Shown here: in pieces, positions 8,918 through 17,700 of the stretch
Numbering within the stretch: position 1 is the first letter of the stretch
Layout of the letters: every line of letters begins with the position of its first letter
Source: Flavobacterium sp. N502540
Lineage (GTDB): Bacteria; Bacteroidota; Bacteroidia; Flavobacteriales; Flavobacteriaceae
NCBI RefSeq assembly: GCF_025947365.1
Contig: NZ_CP110012.1
Coordinates: 1,240,001-1,304,000, forward strand
DNA: 64,000 nt
Direction: 5' to 3'
Position numbers and translations under genes: made by a program
Notes under the pieces: generated by a model
The model's database searches: none
What the model saw: the letters and a program-made list of their open reading frames with translations, nothing else
What the model was told of the DNA's origin: nothing

Positions 8918-9406
8918 TTATGATGGATCAACTAAGAATAAAGGTTGGTCAAATTCTACAGGAGACATATCGTCAACAAGAATTTTTACAATTTTACCTG
9001 AAACTTCCGATTCGATTTCGTTGAATAATTTCATTGCTTCAATTACACAAAGAACATCACCTTTTGCGATAGTGCTTCCAACTTCAGTAAATACTGGTTT
9101 GTCTGGAGATGGTTTTCTGTAAAAAGTTCCAATAATTGGAGATTTAATAGTAATGAATTTAGAATCTTCAACAGCAGCAGGTGCCTCAGCACTTACATTT
9201 ACAACTACCGGAGCTGTTTGTTGAGGAGCAACTGCTTGTGGCAATGCAGCCTGAGCTGGTAACTGTTGTACATAAGTAGCTTCAGTTACATTTGTTTCTA
9301 AAGTTGTTCTGATCGTGATTTTCACATCATCCATTTCCAACTTTACTTCTGCAACACCCGAATTTGCTACAAATTTGATTAGGTTTTGAATTTCTTTTAA
9401 ATCCAT
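8918..9406 (-). CDS. accB: Acetyl-CoA carboxylase biotin carboxyl carrier protein
   Basis: This 162-residue carrier protein has an N-terminal helical segment, a flexible Ala/Pro/Gln-rich linker at about residues 48-80, and a C-terminal biotinyl domain. The biotin attachment motif EAMKL places the modified lysine at residue 126, preceded by GDVLCVI as usual. It shuttles carboxybiotin from AccC to the carboxyltransferase, whose genes are not in this window. It lies 23 bp after fabH on the same strand. Confidence 0.97.
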   Translation of the reverse strand: MDLKEIQNLIKFVANSGVAEVKLEMDDVKITIRTTLETNVTEATYVQQLPAQAALPQAVAPQQTAPVVVNVSAEAPAAVEDSKFITIKSPIIGTFYRKPSPDKPVFTEVGSTIAKGDVLCVIEAMKLFNEIESEVSGKIVKILVDDMSPVEFDQPLFLVDPS

Positions 9407-9429
9407 AATGATTCGTTTTTAGTTTTGAT

Positions 9430-10428
9430 TTATTTTTTATCGTATGCCCATTTTAGGTAAATAGATCCCCAAGTGAATCCTCCACCAAAAGCGGCAAAAA
9501 TAATATTATCTCCTTTTTTAAGCAAATGTTCAAAGTCGCTTAATACTAATGGTAACGTAGCTGAAGTGGTGTTACCATATTTTTCAATATTCACCAATAC
9601 TTTTGAATCCTCAAGATTCATTCTGCTTGCAGTAGCATCGATGATACGTCTGTTTGCCTGATGTGGCACTAACCAATTCACGTCCTGATTCGTAAGATTG
9701 TTTCTTTGCAAAATCAATTCACTGGCATCAGCCATATTGGTTACAGCGTATTTAAAAACGGTTTTTCCGTCCTGAATAATATTGTGTTGTTTGTTTTGTA
9801 CGGTCTCCGCTGTAGTTGGAGTTAAAGAACCTCCTGCAGAAATTTTAAGAAAATCGCGTCCTACACCGTCGCTTCGTAAGTATTCATCTTGTAAGCCTAA
9901 GCCTTCATAATTAGGTTCGAATAAAACGGCTCCCGCTCCGTCACCAAAAATAATACAAGTTGCTCTGTCTGTATAATCTACAATTGATGACATTTTATCG
10001 GCACCAATTAATAATACTTTTTTATATCTTCCTGACTGCACGTAAGCTGCAGCGGTAGACATTCCGTATAAGAAACTTGAACATGCCGCCTGCAAATCAT
10101 AAGCAAATGCATTGGTAGCTCCAATTTCTGTCGCAACAAAAACTCCTGTAGAGGCTACCGGCATATCTGCTGTAGCTGTTGCCATTATAATCAGATCAAT
10201 CTCTAACGGATCAATATTAGCTTTTGCTATTAGATCCTGTGCTGCTTTTATAGCAAGAAACGATGTCCCTTTATCAGCATCTTTTAAAATCCTTCTTTCT
10301 TTAATTCCGGTACGAGTAGTAATCCATTCGTCATTGGTATCGACCATCGTTTCCAAAACTTTGTTCGAAAGTACAAAGTCGGGAACGTAAGCTCCAACAG
10401 CGGTAATTGCGGCTGTGATTGTATTCAT
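9430..10428 (-). CDS. fabH: Beta-ketoacyl-ACP synthase III
   Basis: This 332-residue thiolase-fold enzyme condenses an acyl-CoA primer with malonyl-ACP to start fatty-acid synthesis. The Cys-His-Asn triad is visible: Cys116 in DLQAACSSFLYG, His256 in VPHQANRRI and Asn286 in EKYGNTTSA. The GDGAGA segment near 162-167 and the GGGFTWGS C-terminal motif also fit. Next to accB and accC it supplies the committed steps of chain initiation. Bacteroidetes often carry more than one FabH-like protein, so the primer preference (acetyl or branched-chain) is not settled by sequence. Confidence 0.96.
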   Translation of the reverse strand: MNTITAAITAVGAYVPDFVLSNKVLETMVDTNDEWITTRTGIKERRILKDADKGTSFLAIKAAQDLIAKANIDPLEIDLIIMATATADMPVASTGVFVATEIGATNAFAYDLQAACSSFLYGMSTAAAYVQSGRYKKVLLIGADKMSSIVDYTDRATCIIFGDGAGAVLFEPNYEGLGLQDEYLRSDGVGRDFLKISAGGSLTPTTAETVQNKQHNIIQDGKTVFKYAVTNMADASELILQRNNLTNQDVNWLVPHQANRRIIDATASRMNLEDSKVLVNIEKYGNTTSATLPLVLSDFEHLLKKGDNIIFAAFGGGFTWGSIYLKWAYDKK

Positions 10429-10557
10429 TATATTCTATTATTTCGTTTCAAATACAGCGTATCTGAAAAATTTTTAAAAGACTTGAAAATTACAAAAAAA
10501 AACGAAATTAATTTGCAGTTATTTTCTTAAAAAAAGAAAAGTATAACCAACAAAAAA

Positions 10558-10578
10558 AACTCTCACTATGTGAGAGTT
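10558..10578 (-). terminator. Hairpin terminator between rpmF and fabH
   Basis: AACTCTCAC at 10558-10566 pairs with GTGAGAGTT at 10570-10578 around TAT, and a plus-strand run of eight A at 10550-10557 gives the U-tract on the minus strand. It follows rpmF by 23 bp and may separate or attenuate transcription into fabH-accB-accC. Confidence 0.75.
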
Positions 10579-10601
10579 CCAGTATCATTTACAAAAACGT
10601 A

Positions 10602-10796
10602 TTAAGCAACCGCTACAGATTTATCGATAACAACTTGCCCTCTGTAGTACATTTTACCTTCATGCCAGTAAGCTCTGTGGTATAAATGTGCTTCTCCAGT
10701 AATAGGACATGTAGCGATTTGAGCTACAGTAGCTTTATAATGTGTTCTTCTCTTATCTCTTCTTGTTTTCGAGATTTTTCTCTTAGGATGTGCCAT
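10602..10796 (-). CDS. rpmF: 50S ribosomal protein L32
   Basis: This 64-residue basic protein begins [22 protein letters not shown], the typical L32 N-terminus, and has the [17 protein letters not shown] segment found in Bacteroidetes L32. It has only one Cys in the region where zinc-binding L32 variants carry four, so it is the Zn-independent form. It lies 9 bp after the DUF177 gene, the widely conserved yceD-rpmF pair. Confidence 0.97.
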   Translation of the reverse strand: MAHPKRKISKTRRDKRRTHYKATVAQIATCPITGEAHLYHRAYWHEGKMYYRGQVVIDKSVAVA

Positions 10797-10805
10797 TTTA
10801 CTATA

Positions 10806-11348
10806 TTATTTATCCGTTAATAGTTTCTTTAATTTGTCCCAACGCGGGTCAATATCTTCTTCTTGTTTACTCTCTTTTTTCTCTTCTTTAACCGTTAGTT
10901 CATTCAGTTTTTTTAAAGCGTCAGTTTGCAAACTGCCGTCTTTCACTCCAGGATGAACTCGTTTTAGAGGTACCGACAGTGCAATCATTTCATAAATGTA
11001 CTGTGCTACATCAATTTCATGCTCTCCATGCGGTAAGATTAAAAGCTCTTCATTATCATTATTGAATTCTTCTCCAAAACGAACAATTAATTTCATTTTA
11101 CCTTTTAAAGGCAAATCAAAATCTTCGCTTGTCAGATCACAAGGTACATTTACAGTCCCTTTGTGTCTGAATTCCAACTCTAACATGTTGCTTTTCTTAT
11201 CTAAAACTAAACCTACTTTGATATCAGAACTTTGAAATTCGTCGTAATCAAAGTTCGCAAAGAACGTGTTACTTATTTGATACTCAAAATGGTGTTTTCC
11301 TAGTTTTAATCCTACGAAAGGAATTAAAAATTCTTTTGTTTTGCTCAT
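10806..11348 (-). CDS. DUF177/YceD-family protein
   Basis: This 180-residue protein belongs to the DUF177 family, members of which are linked to 23S rRNA accumulation. The conserved features are a beta-rich middle with CDLTSEDFDLPLKG and, further on, DVAQYIYEMIALSVP, the usual hydrophobic segment ahead of the LKRVHPG stretch. The C-terminus is charged and lysine-rich (KEEKKESKQEEDIDPRWDKLKKLL), typical of the family. It is encoded immediately before rpmF. A -7 box (TATCTTTG) lies 56 bp upstream and probably drives the DUF177-rpmF unit and perhaps the fab/acc genes. Confidence 0.9.
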   Translation of the reverse strand: MSKTKEFLIPFVGLKLGKHHFEYQISNTFFANFDYDEFQSSDIKVGLVLDKKSNMLELEFRHKGTVNVPCDLTSEDFDLPLKGKMKLIVRFGEEFNNDNEELLILPHGEHEIDVAQYIYEMIALSVPLKRVHPGVKDGSLQTDALKKLNELTVKEEKKESKQEEDIDPRWDKLKKLLTDK

Positions 11349-11403
11349 TTCAACATCAATTTGTCCAATCCGTATCTAAAACTCAGATACCTGAATTGGG
11401 GTG

Positions 11404-11411
11404 CAAAGATA
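11404..11411 (-). promoter_or_regulatory. Putative -7 box for DUF177-rpmF(-fabH-accBC)
   Basis: The minus strand reads TATCTTTG, an exact TAnnTTTG match, 56 bp upstream of the start at 11348 and inside the gap to pdxA. Confidence 0.45.
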
Positions 11412-11454
11412 TAAAATTATTATAAAACTAATAATCTTATTCACCTTTTTTTGT

Positions 11455-12504
11455 TTATAACTGTTTTTCTTTTATTTTGAGTGGTTTTTCAGTAATCTCC
11501 TCATACTGATTACGCGAGCGAAAAATATCTATTGCAAGATAAACCGCCTCCTTAAATGAGTTAAAATCTGCCATGTCTTTTCCGGCAATATCATAAGCCG
11601 TACCATGATCCGGAGAGGTTCTAACCTTATTTAAACCCGCTGTATAATTCACTCCTTTACCAAACGACAAGGTTTTAAACGGAATCAATCCCTGATCGTG
11701 ATAAGTAGCTACAATAGCATCATACTTTTCATATTGACCACTTCCAAAAAAACCATCTGCCGAAAATGGCCCAAAAACCATCGTACCTTTATCAAAGATT
11801 TTTTTCAAAGCTGGCTTCAAAATCAAATCTTCTTCTTTACCAATCACACCTCCATCACCACTATGCGGATTCAATCCTAAAACGGCAATTTTTGGCTTAA
11901 CAATACTAAAATCCTGAACCAGCGATTTTCTGATCGTTTCAATCTTTCTGATGATTAGCTCTTCTGTCAAATGTGAAGAAACCTCATTCAACGGCACATG
12001 ATCGGTAAGCAAACCTACTCGCAAATTATCCTGAACCATCATCATTAAAGCATTCCCCTCTAATTCTTTGTCCAGATAATCAGTATGTCCCGGAAATTTA
12101 AAATCTTCCGATTGAATGTTGTATTTGTTTATTGGCGCCGTTACCAAAACATCTACCAAACCTTCTTTTAGCGCTTTGGTAGCCGCAACAAATGATTTAA
12201 TTGCGTACTCGCCTATTTTCTCATCATTTTTACCGAAGTTAATATCAACTCCTTCTTTCCAAAGATTAAAAACATTGACTTTTCCCGGTAAAACCTGCTC
12301 TAATTTATCAACACCGTGAAACTGAACAGTCGACGTGAAGCTCTTTTTAACAAAAGAAAGTATTTTGGCGTTTGCAAAAATAACTGGCGTACACATCTCC
12401 AACATACGAGAATCTTCGAATGTTTTCAATATAACTTCGCTTCCAATACCGTTTAAATCTCCAACCGAAATTCCAACAATTATATTTTCTGCTTTTTTAT
12501 TCAT
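11455..12504 (-). CDS. pdxA: 4-hydroxythreonine-4-phosphate dehydrogenase
   Basis: This 349-residue enzyme of pyridoxal 5'-phosphate synthesis (DXP-dependent route) oxidises 4-phosphohydroxy-L-threonine. The family motifs are GISVGDLNGIGSEVI at the N-terminus, FPGHTDYL with a metal-ligand His, LNPHSGDGGVIG, the ATYHDQGLIPFK segment with a second metal His, and TSPDHGTAYDIAGK with a third. All expected metal ligands are present. It is divergent from ribE, with 57 bp between the starts and a -7 box on each strand in the gap. Confidence 0.97.
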   Translation of the reverse strand: MNKKAENIIVGISVGDLNGIGSEVILKTFEDSRMLEMCTPVIFANAKILSFVKKSFTSTVQFHGVDKLEQVLPGKVNVFNLWKEGVDINFGKNDEKIGEYAIKSFVAATKALKEGLVDVLVTAPINKYNIQSEDFKFPGHTDYLDKELEGNALMMMVQDNLRVGLLTDHVPLNEVSSHLTEELIIRKIETIRKSLVQDFSIVKPKIAVLGLNPHSGDGGVIGKEEDLILKPALKKIFDKGTMVFGPFSADGFFGSGQYEKYDAIVATYHDQGLIPFKTLSFGKGVNYTAGLNKVRTSPDHGTAYDIAGKDMADFNSFKEAVYLAIDIFRSRNQYEEITEKPLKIKEKQL

Positions 12505-12524
12505 GAGCTCAGGTTATTTATTAC

Positions 12525-12532
12525 TAATTTTG
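12525..12532 (+). promoter_or_regulatory. Putative -7 box of ribE
   Basis: TAATTTTG matches TAnnTTTG exactly and lies 29 bp upstream of the ribE ATG at 12562, inside the divergent pdxA-ribE gap. Confidence 0.5.
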
Positions 12533-12537
12533 ATGTG

Positions 12538-12545
12538 CAAATTTA
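12538..12545 (-). promoter_or_regulatory. Putative -7 box of pdxA
   Basis: The minus strand reads TAAATTTG, an exact TAnnTTTG match, 33 bp upstream of the pdxA ATG at 12504. It lies 5 bp from the opposing ribE -7 box, so the two promoters overlap. Confidence 0.5.
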
Positions 12546-12561
12546 GTAAAATAAAACCAAA

Positions 12562-13152
12562 ATGTTCACAGGAATTATAGAAACCCTAGGAAGGATTCAC
12601 AAAATAGAAAAAGATCAAAACAATCTTCACATCACAGTTGACTCTACAATCACTAATGAATTAAAAATAGACCAAAGCGTTTCTCATAATGGAATCTGCC
12701 TGACGGTTGTAGCCATAAAAGATTCATTTTATACTGTAACCGCTATCGACGAGACTATTTTAAAAACCAATATCAGCGACTGGAAGGAAGGCGATATTGT
12801 AAATCTGGAAAGAGGAATGAAACTCGGAGACCGCCTTGACGGACACATTGTACAGGGTCACGTAGACCAAACCGGAACCTGTATTAAAATCGAAGAAGCT
12901 CACGGAAGCTGGAATTATACTTTTGAATACGACAAGAACCTCAGCAATATTACCATCGAAAAAGGCTCTATTACGGTAAATGGAGTTAGCTTAACGGTTG
13001 TAAACTCAAAAACAAACGAATTTAGTGTTTCGATTATTCCTTATACTTTTGAAAATACTAATTTTAAAAACTTCAAAGTGGGAACTAAAATAAACCTTGA
13101 ATTTGACGTTGTTGGAAAATACATCTCAAGACTTTATGCGATAAACAAATAA
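12562..13152 (+). CDS. ribE: Riboflavin synthase alpha subunit
   Basis: This 196-residue protein has the two repeated barrels of the enzyme that dismutates two 6,7-dimethyl-8-ribityllumazines into riboflavin. It begins MFTGIIETLGRI, the family's invariant N-terminus. Each half carries a SVNGxCLTVV-like segment: VSHNGICLTVVAI in the first and ITVNGVSLTVVNS in the second. GDRLDGHIVQGHVDQTG links the halves. No FMN riboswitch is visible, as only 57 bp separate it from pdxA. A strong bidirectional terminator follows. Confidence 0.97.
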   Translation: MFTGIIETLGRIHKIEKDQNNLHITVDSTITNELKIDQSVSHNGICLTVVAIKDSFYTVTAIDETILKTNISDWKEGDIVNLERGMKLGDRLDGHIVQGHVDQTGTCIKIEEAHGSWNYTFEYDKNLSNITIEKGSITVNGVSLTVVNSKTNEFSVSIIPYTFENTNFKNFKVGTKINLEFDVVGKYISRLYAINK

Positions 13153-13172
13153 TTCATAAAATCCTCTCATAA

Positions 13173-13202
13173 AAAAAGCTTCAGTTTACGCTGAAGCTTT
13201 TT
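13173..13202. terminator. Bidirectional terminator after ribE and a small membrane protein gene
   Basis: AAAAAGCTTCAG at 13173-13184 pairs perfectly with CTGAAGCTTTTT at 13191-13202, with A and T runs on both sides. The last codons of the convergent small gene (stop at 13186) lie inside the hairpin. Confidence 0.9.
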
Positions 13203-13404
13203 TTATTTTATTTCGATATATCATTGTAATTCCTAAAACAACTGCCACTATTGCCAAAAACACTAAATGATCGTCTATGGGCACTATGTCCGGATCAGTA
13301 GGATCGTCTGGTGGCTCTGGTATCGGTGGTGTTTGCGCCAAAGCACTAAAACCAGTCATCAAGGTCAGGCAAAATGTAAAAAAAACGGTCTTTATTGTCT
13401 TCAT
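13186..13404 (-). CDS. Very small exported proline-rich membrane protein
   Basis: I take the ATG at 13404, giving 72 residues. The frame is open further upstream, but this ATG begins a clean signal peptide (MKTIKTVFFTFCLTLMTGFSALAQ). After it comes a Pro/Asp-rich stretch (TPPIPEPPDDPTDPD) and a short PIDDH motif. A single hydrophobic segment (LVFLAIVAVVLGITMIYRN) and a basic tail (KIKKASA) end the protein. Short proteins of this shape, with a PID motif just before a C-terminal membrane segment, are common in Flavobacterium and have no known role. The layout resembles a C-terminal sorting or anchoring signal. The stop codon lies inside the shared terminator hairpin. Confidence 0.7.
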   Translation of the reverse strand: MKTIKTVFFTFCLTLMTGFSALAQTPPIPEPPDDPTDPDIVPIDDHLVFLAIVAVVLGITMIYRNKIKKASA

Positions 13405-14233
13405 AATTTTAACATGCTGTAAAACAGCAAGGTAGGTTGTTAAACTTATTTTATCTACTACAATTCGCACAAAAACAGGGGCTTACAGCGAATTGTGCGA
13501 CAAATGTATAAGATTTTTACAGAAACACAAGGCATAAAACAAAAAAAGCGAAACAAAAATAATCTGCCCATTTTACCGTAAGAATAAACCTTAAAGTATT
13601 AATCCCCCACTGCTATTTACGTATATTTCTGCCTATTAGATTTCTGCTTTTTAAAATCCAAACTCTTTTTTATCACAACAAAACAGAATCACGTGATTTC
13701 CCAAAAAGGATCGTTTCAAATAATGAACTGCCAAAAAAAAGTCAGACACTATGTTGGCGCAATTAAACCTCATAAAAAACGATACTTTTTTCTAGCTGGC
13801 TACATTTTGTTTTTGCAAAAGTCCAATCTAAAACACAAGCAACTATTTTGTATTCAAAAAACCAGATATTAATCACAAATAACCTCTCATTACACACAAA
13901 TTACAGTTGTTACAATAGCCCGTTAAAAGCAAGACTAAAGCAATACTTTTGTTCTATATAAAACAAAAATTTGAGTCTATTTCTAATCAAAGTAAGTTTT
14001 AAACCACGTTTTCTTTGAATTCTAAATCAGGGAACCAATCAGCTGTTGTCAGAAAAAAAGCACCTGATTTAAAGAAAACGAACTCAAGTCTCACAACTGA
14101 ACTTATGTCTTTTTATAGTTAGTTTTTTTATTTAAAGAGATTAATATACAAAAAAACTGAAGAAAAAGTTCCTTTACATTTTTGCTTGCATATCCCCTTA
14201 AAAACAGATAATCAATCTTAATTCTATTATAAA
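13405..14233. other. Long gene-free stretch upstream of the adhesin operon
   Basis: There are 829 bases with no supported gene. Positions about 13652-13730 resemble 23093-23205: both have a CCAAACTC segment, then a CGTGATTTC segment, then a CGTTTCrrATAATGA segment. The second copy contains a working terminator hairpin; here its stem has decayed. The last 250 bases upstream of 14234 are AT-rich and probably hold the operon promoter, but I found no exact TAnnTTTG box. Confidence 0.6.
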
Positions 14234-14683
14234 ATGAGGAAAACTACTACTATACTGCTTCCATTACTGTTCTTTTTACAACTGTCGATTGCACAATCAC
14301 AGATTGGAAAGGAAAAATTGAAAGAGTTCCGTAAAAGTCCGAAATGGAAAGAAATGATGAATGATCCTAATTCAAATTTCGACGAAACTAAGGTTGCTTT
14401 TGAGGAATTCTGGAAAGGCAAACCCAATCCGTTAGAATTGATGGAGGGAGAAGAAGAAGCGCTGGAAGAATTAAAAGAAAGATCATTCATTTCCAGACTC
14501 TTTAAAAGCAACAGAGCACTAAAAAAAGAATCGCTTCAGTACACTGAAGATTTTAAAAAATTTAAATTTTGGCAAATCCAAAGCGAAGGTTTTGTAAAAT
14601 CTGACGGAAGAGTGATGACAGAGGATGAAATTCAGGAAATGGCCCGACAAGAACTACAAAGAAGGCAAGAAACGAAGAAATAA
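14234..14683 (+). CDS. Small exported protein cotranscribed with the T9SS adhesin
   Basis: I do not recognise this 149-residue protein. It has a clear signal peptide (MRKTTTILLPLLFFLQLSIAQSQ). The rest is highly charged and probably helical, with many Lys and Glu and segments such as KEKLKEFRKSPKWKEMM and EEEALEELKERSFISRLF. No cysteine or catalytic motif is visible. It ends 27 bp before the giant T9SS protein gene on the same strand, so it is probably the first gene of that operon. It could be an accessory factor or chaperone for its export; this is inferred only from position. Confidence 0.75.
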   Translation: MRKTTTILLPLLFFLQLSIAQSQIGKEKLKEFRKSPKWKEMMNDPNSNFDETKVAFEEFWKGKPNPLELMEGEEEALEELKERSFISRLFKSNRALKKESLQYTEDFKKFKFWQIQSEGFVKSDGRVMTEDEIQEMARQELQRRQETKK

Positions 14684-14710
14684 ATCCCCGATAATCTTAA
14701 AAAAAAATCT

Positions 14711-17700
14711 ATGCGAACAAATCTATATATCAAAGTGTTGCTTGTATGCACTCTTTTCTTTAACCTTACAAGTGCTCAAACTCCTACTCCAAATTGGAAA
14801 AATATTGGACCGATACCCTTTCCGCAGAAAACCATTGGTCAGGTACATGGTATTGGACGTTGTAGTCAGATTAAATTTCACCCCACAGACCCTAACAAAA
14901 TGTATGCTGTCAGTGCTTCAGGGGGATTGTACCAGAGTAATGATAAAGGTCTTAATTGGAAGTCAATCGGAACTGATCAGGTTGTTAAGACTCGATCTGC
15001 CTCTATAGCCATAGATCCTACCAACGATCAGGTGATGTATTGGGGAACCGGTGATACAAATTATTCTTATGGTGGTCCGGGCGTCTATAAAACGATCAAT
15101 GGCGGAGCCACCTGGACAATATCTAATTCCGGAATGGGCAATCGATTGGTAATAAACATGCTTATTCTTCCTACGGATCACAATACTATCATTGCGGCTA
15201 CCAGTAACGGCATCTATAAATCGACAGACGCGGGTGCTAACTGGACTTTAAAATCTGTTCCCAGTATTGAAGTTCAGGATATCTGCTACAAACCAGGCAC
15301 AAATGGCCAGATAATTTATGCAACGGATCCTAAACACCTCTATCGTTCTCTTGATGCCGGAGAAAGCTGGACTAACATCACTTCTCCAACCTTTGTATTC
15401 GGAGCCAACGGAACAAGAGTATCTGTTTCTGAAGCCGATCCCAATGTTGTTTATGTTGCAAATGTTGGTGCTGTCTCTATAGGAGAAATTTACAGATCTA
15501 CAGACGGAGGAAGTACCTTTACTAACATGCGTTCGACTACGGAACATCTTGCCGGATATTCGGCAACTTCAGATGGCCAGGGAGATTATAATTTTGATTT
15601 TGAGGTCAATCCTGTTAATCCAAATGAACTTTATGTATGTGCTCATGTGATATGGCGCTCTACAGATGCAGGTGTTACGTGGGTACAGCAACAAACATGG
15701 TGGGGCGGGGACCTTCATACCGACCAACACCATATTTTATTTGATCCTTATGTTAGCGGTCAGCTCTGGAATGCCAACGATGGCGGAGTCTGGAGCAACA
15801 CCACTAATGGAACAGGCCCCTGGACGCCAAAGTCTGATGGTATAGCAGCCACTGAAGTTTATCATGGTGCCATTTCCAAATCGAATAGAAATGTATTCTA
15901 TATAGGAACACAGGATAATGGAGGATTTTACTACAATAAAGGCATCTTTTATAATAACAGAGGTGGTGACTACGGTCCGTATATGTGGTTTGATTATTCC
16001 GGTAATTTTTACTCTGAATCCGACGGAGGCAGACGTCCTTATCCTTCGGGTTCTGGTTCAAGTTTGAATCTGCCAGAAACTCCATCGGGCGGAAAATTTA
16101 CCTTCACTCCGGAAAATGCCGACATTGCTTACCACGCTAACGCCGGAAAAATTTATCGCTGCACTAATCTAACTTCAGCTTCTCCTTCCTGGACACTTAT
16201 TTACACTGTACCGTCCGGTACTATAAAAGACCTCCAGGTAGATCCTGGTAATGCAGATCGCTTATATGTTTTTACAGATTCACCTGCATTATTTAGATCA
16301 GACAACGCAAGGACTGATGCTTCTTTTGTTCAGGCAACACTTCCTGCTACATCCACTAATGGCTCTGTAGCTCCTATAGCTAATTCAGATATTTTATACT
16401 TAGGCCTTGGAACTACTATTTATCGCTCTGCAGATAAAGGAACGACATGGGCCATTACAAAAGGATTTCCCGCAGCAAATGTGATAAAGGTAGTAGCCGA
16501 TGATAAAAGTACAAATGAGGCTGTCTACTCTTTTTATGCTTTGGGTGTTTATTATAAAGACAACACTAAACCCTCCTGGATAAATTACTCTTTGGGTCTT
16601 CCTATCATTAGTGCTATAGAAGATATGGATATTTATAATGATGGTATTTCTACAGGGGTATTGAATGTTTATTTTTTTGGAAGAGGAGTATGGCAGAGTG
16701 ATTTGGTCCCTCCACCGAGTAACATTACAGTAGCTTTAACCTCGCCTGTCAACAATACAACATTTAGCAGTCCTGCTACTATCAATCTCAATGCAACCGC
16801 TTCTGTAAGTTCAGGAACTATTAGCAAAGTAGAATTCTATAACGGGACTACATTACTAGGTACAAGCCTGTCCTCTCCATATAGTTATTCGTGGAATGTA
16901 GTAGCGTCCGGAAACTATGATCTGACTGCTGTAGCTTATGACAATCTGGGAAATAAGAAAAGTTCTGCTTTAGTAACTGTTACAATGACTCTTGTTTGTA
17001 ATAAAGCCACAGGGACTCCCTTTGGTACTTCTCCCTATTCAGCAGGCAGCGAATATGATAAAGCATTTGACGGAAATATAACTACTTTTTTTGATGCTAA
17101 TTCAACTAATTCAGGTTATACCGGATTAGATCTTGGAACAGCAAAAGTAGTTACAAATATAAGATATTATCCAAGGGCAGGAAGGGCAGGAAGGATGACA
17201 GGTGGAAAATTTCAGGGCTCCAATACGTCTACTTCCGCTGGTTTCGTGGATCTGTACACCATCCCAACCCAGCCGGATTACACCTGGCAGGAAGTTAGTA
17301 TACCTAACAGTACTGCCTACAGGTATTACAGGTATTTATCGCCAGTCAGCGGTAATTGTAATGTGGCTGAAATTGAGTTCTGCGCTTTTAATGAGCTTCC
17401 AACTGTAAACATTACAACACCACTCAATAATGAACTTTATACTACTGCTCCCGCGAATATAAACATTACAGCAGCTGCTTCTGATAGAGATGGCTCGATA
17501 AGTAAAGTTGAATTTTATCAGGGTACCACTTTACTTAGCACTGATGCATCAAGTCCTTATTCGTTTAACTGGACAGGAGTTCCTGCCGGTACTTATCAAC
17601 TTTATGCAAAGGCTTATGATAATTTAAATGCTGTAGGTGTTTCCTCTAACATTACCGTTGTAGTGGGAAATCAAAACCCAACAGTTTCCATTATTTCACC

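Noticed and set aside
13405..13470. Longer N-terminus for the 72-residue membrane protein.
   Set aside because: The extra 22 residues precede a full signal peptide, which would then no longer be at the N-terminus.
13722..13871. Open frame of 49 codons starting ATGAACTGCC.
   Set aside because: It has no signal peptide, no ribosome-binding context and unbiased codon use, and it starts inside the decayed repeat.
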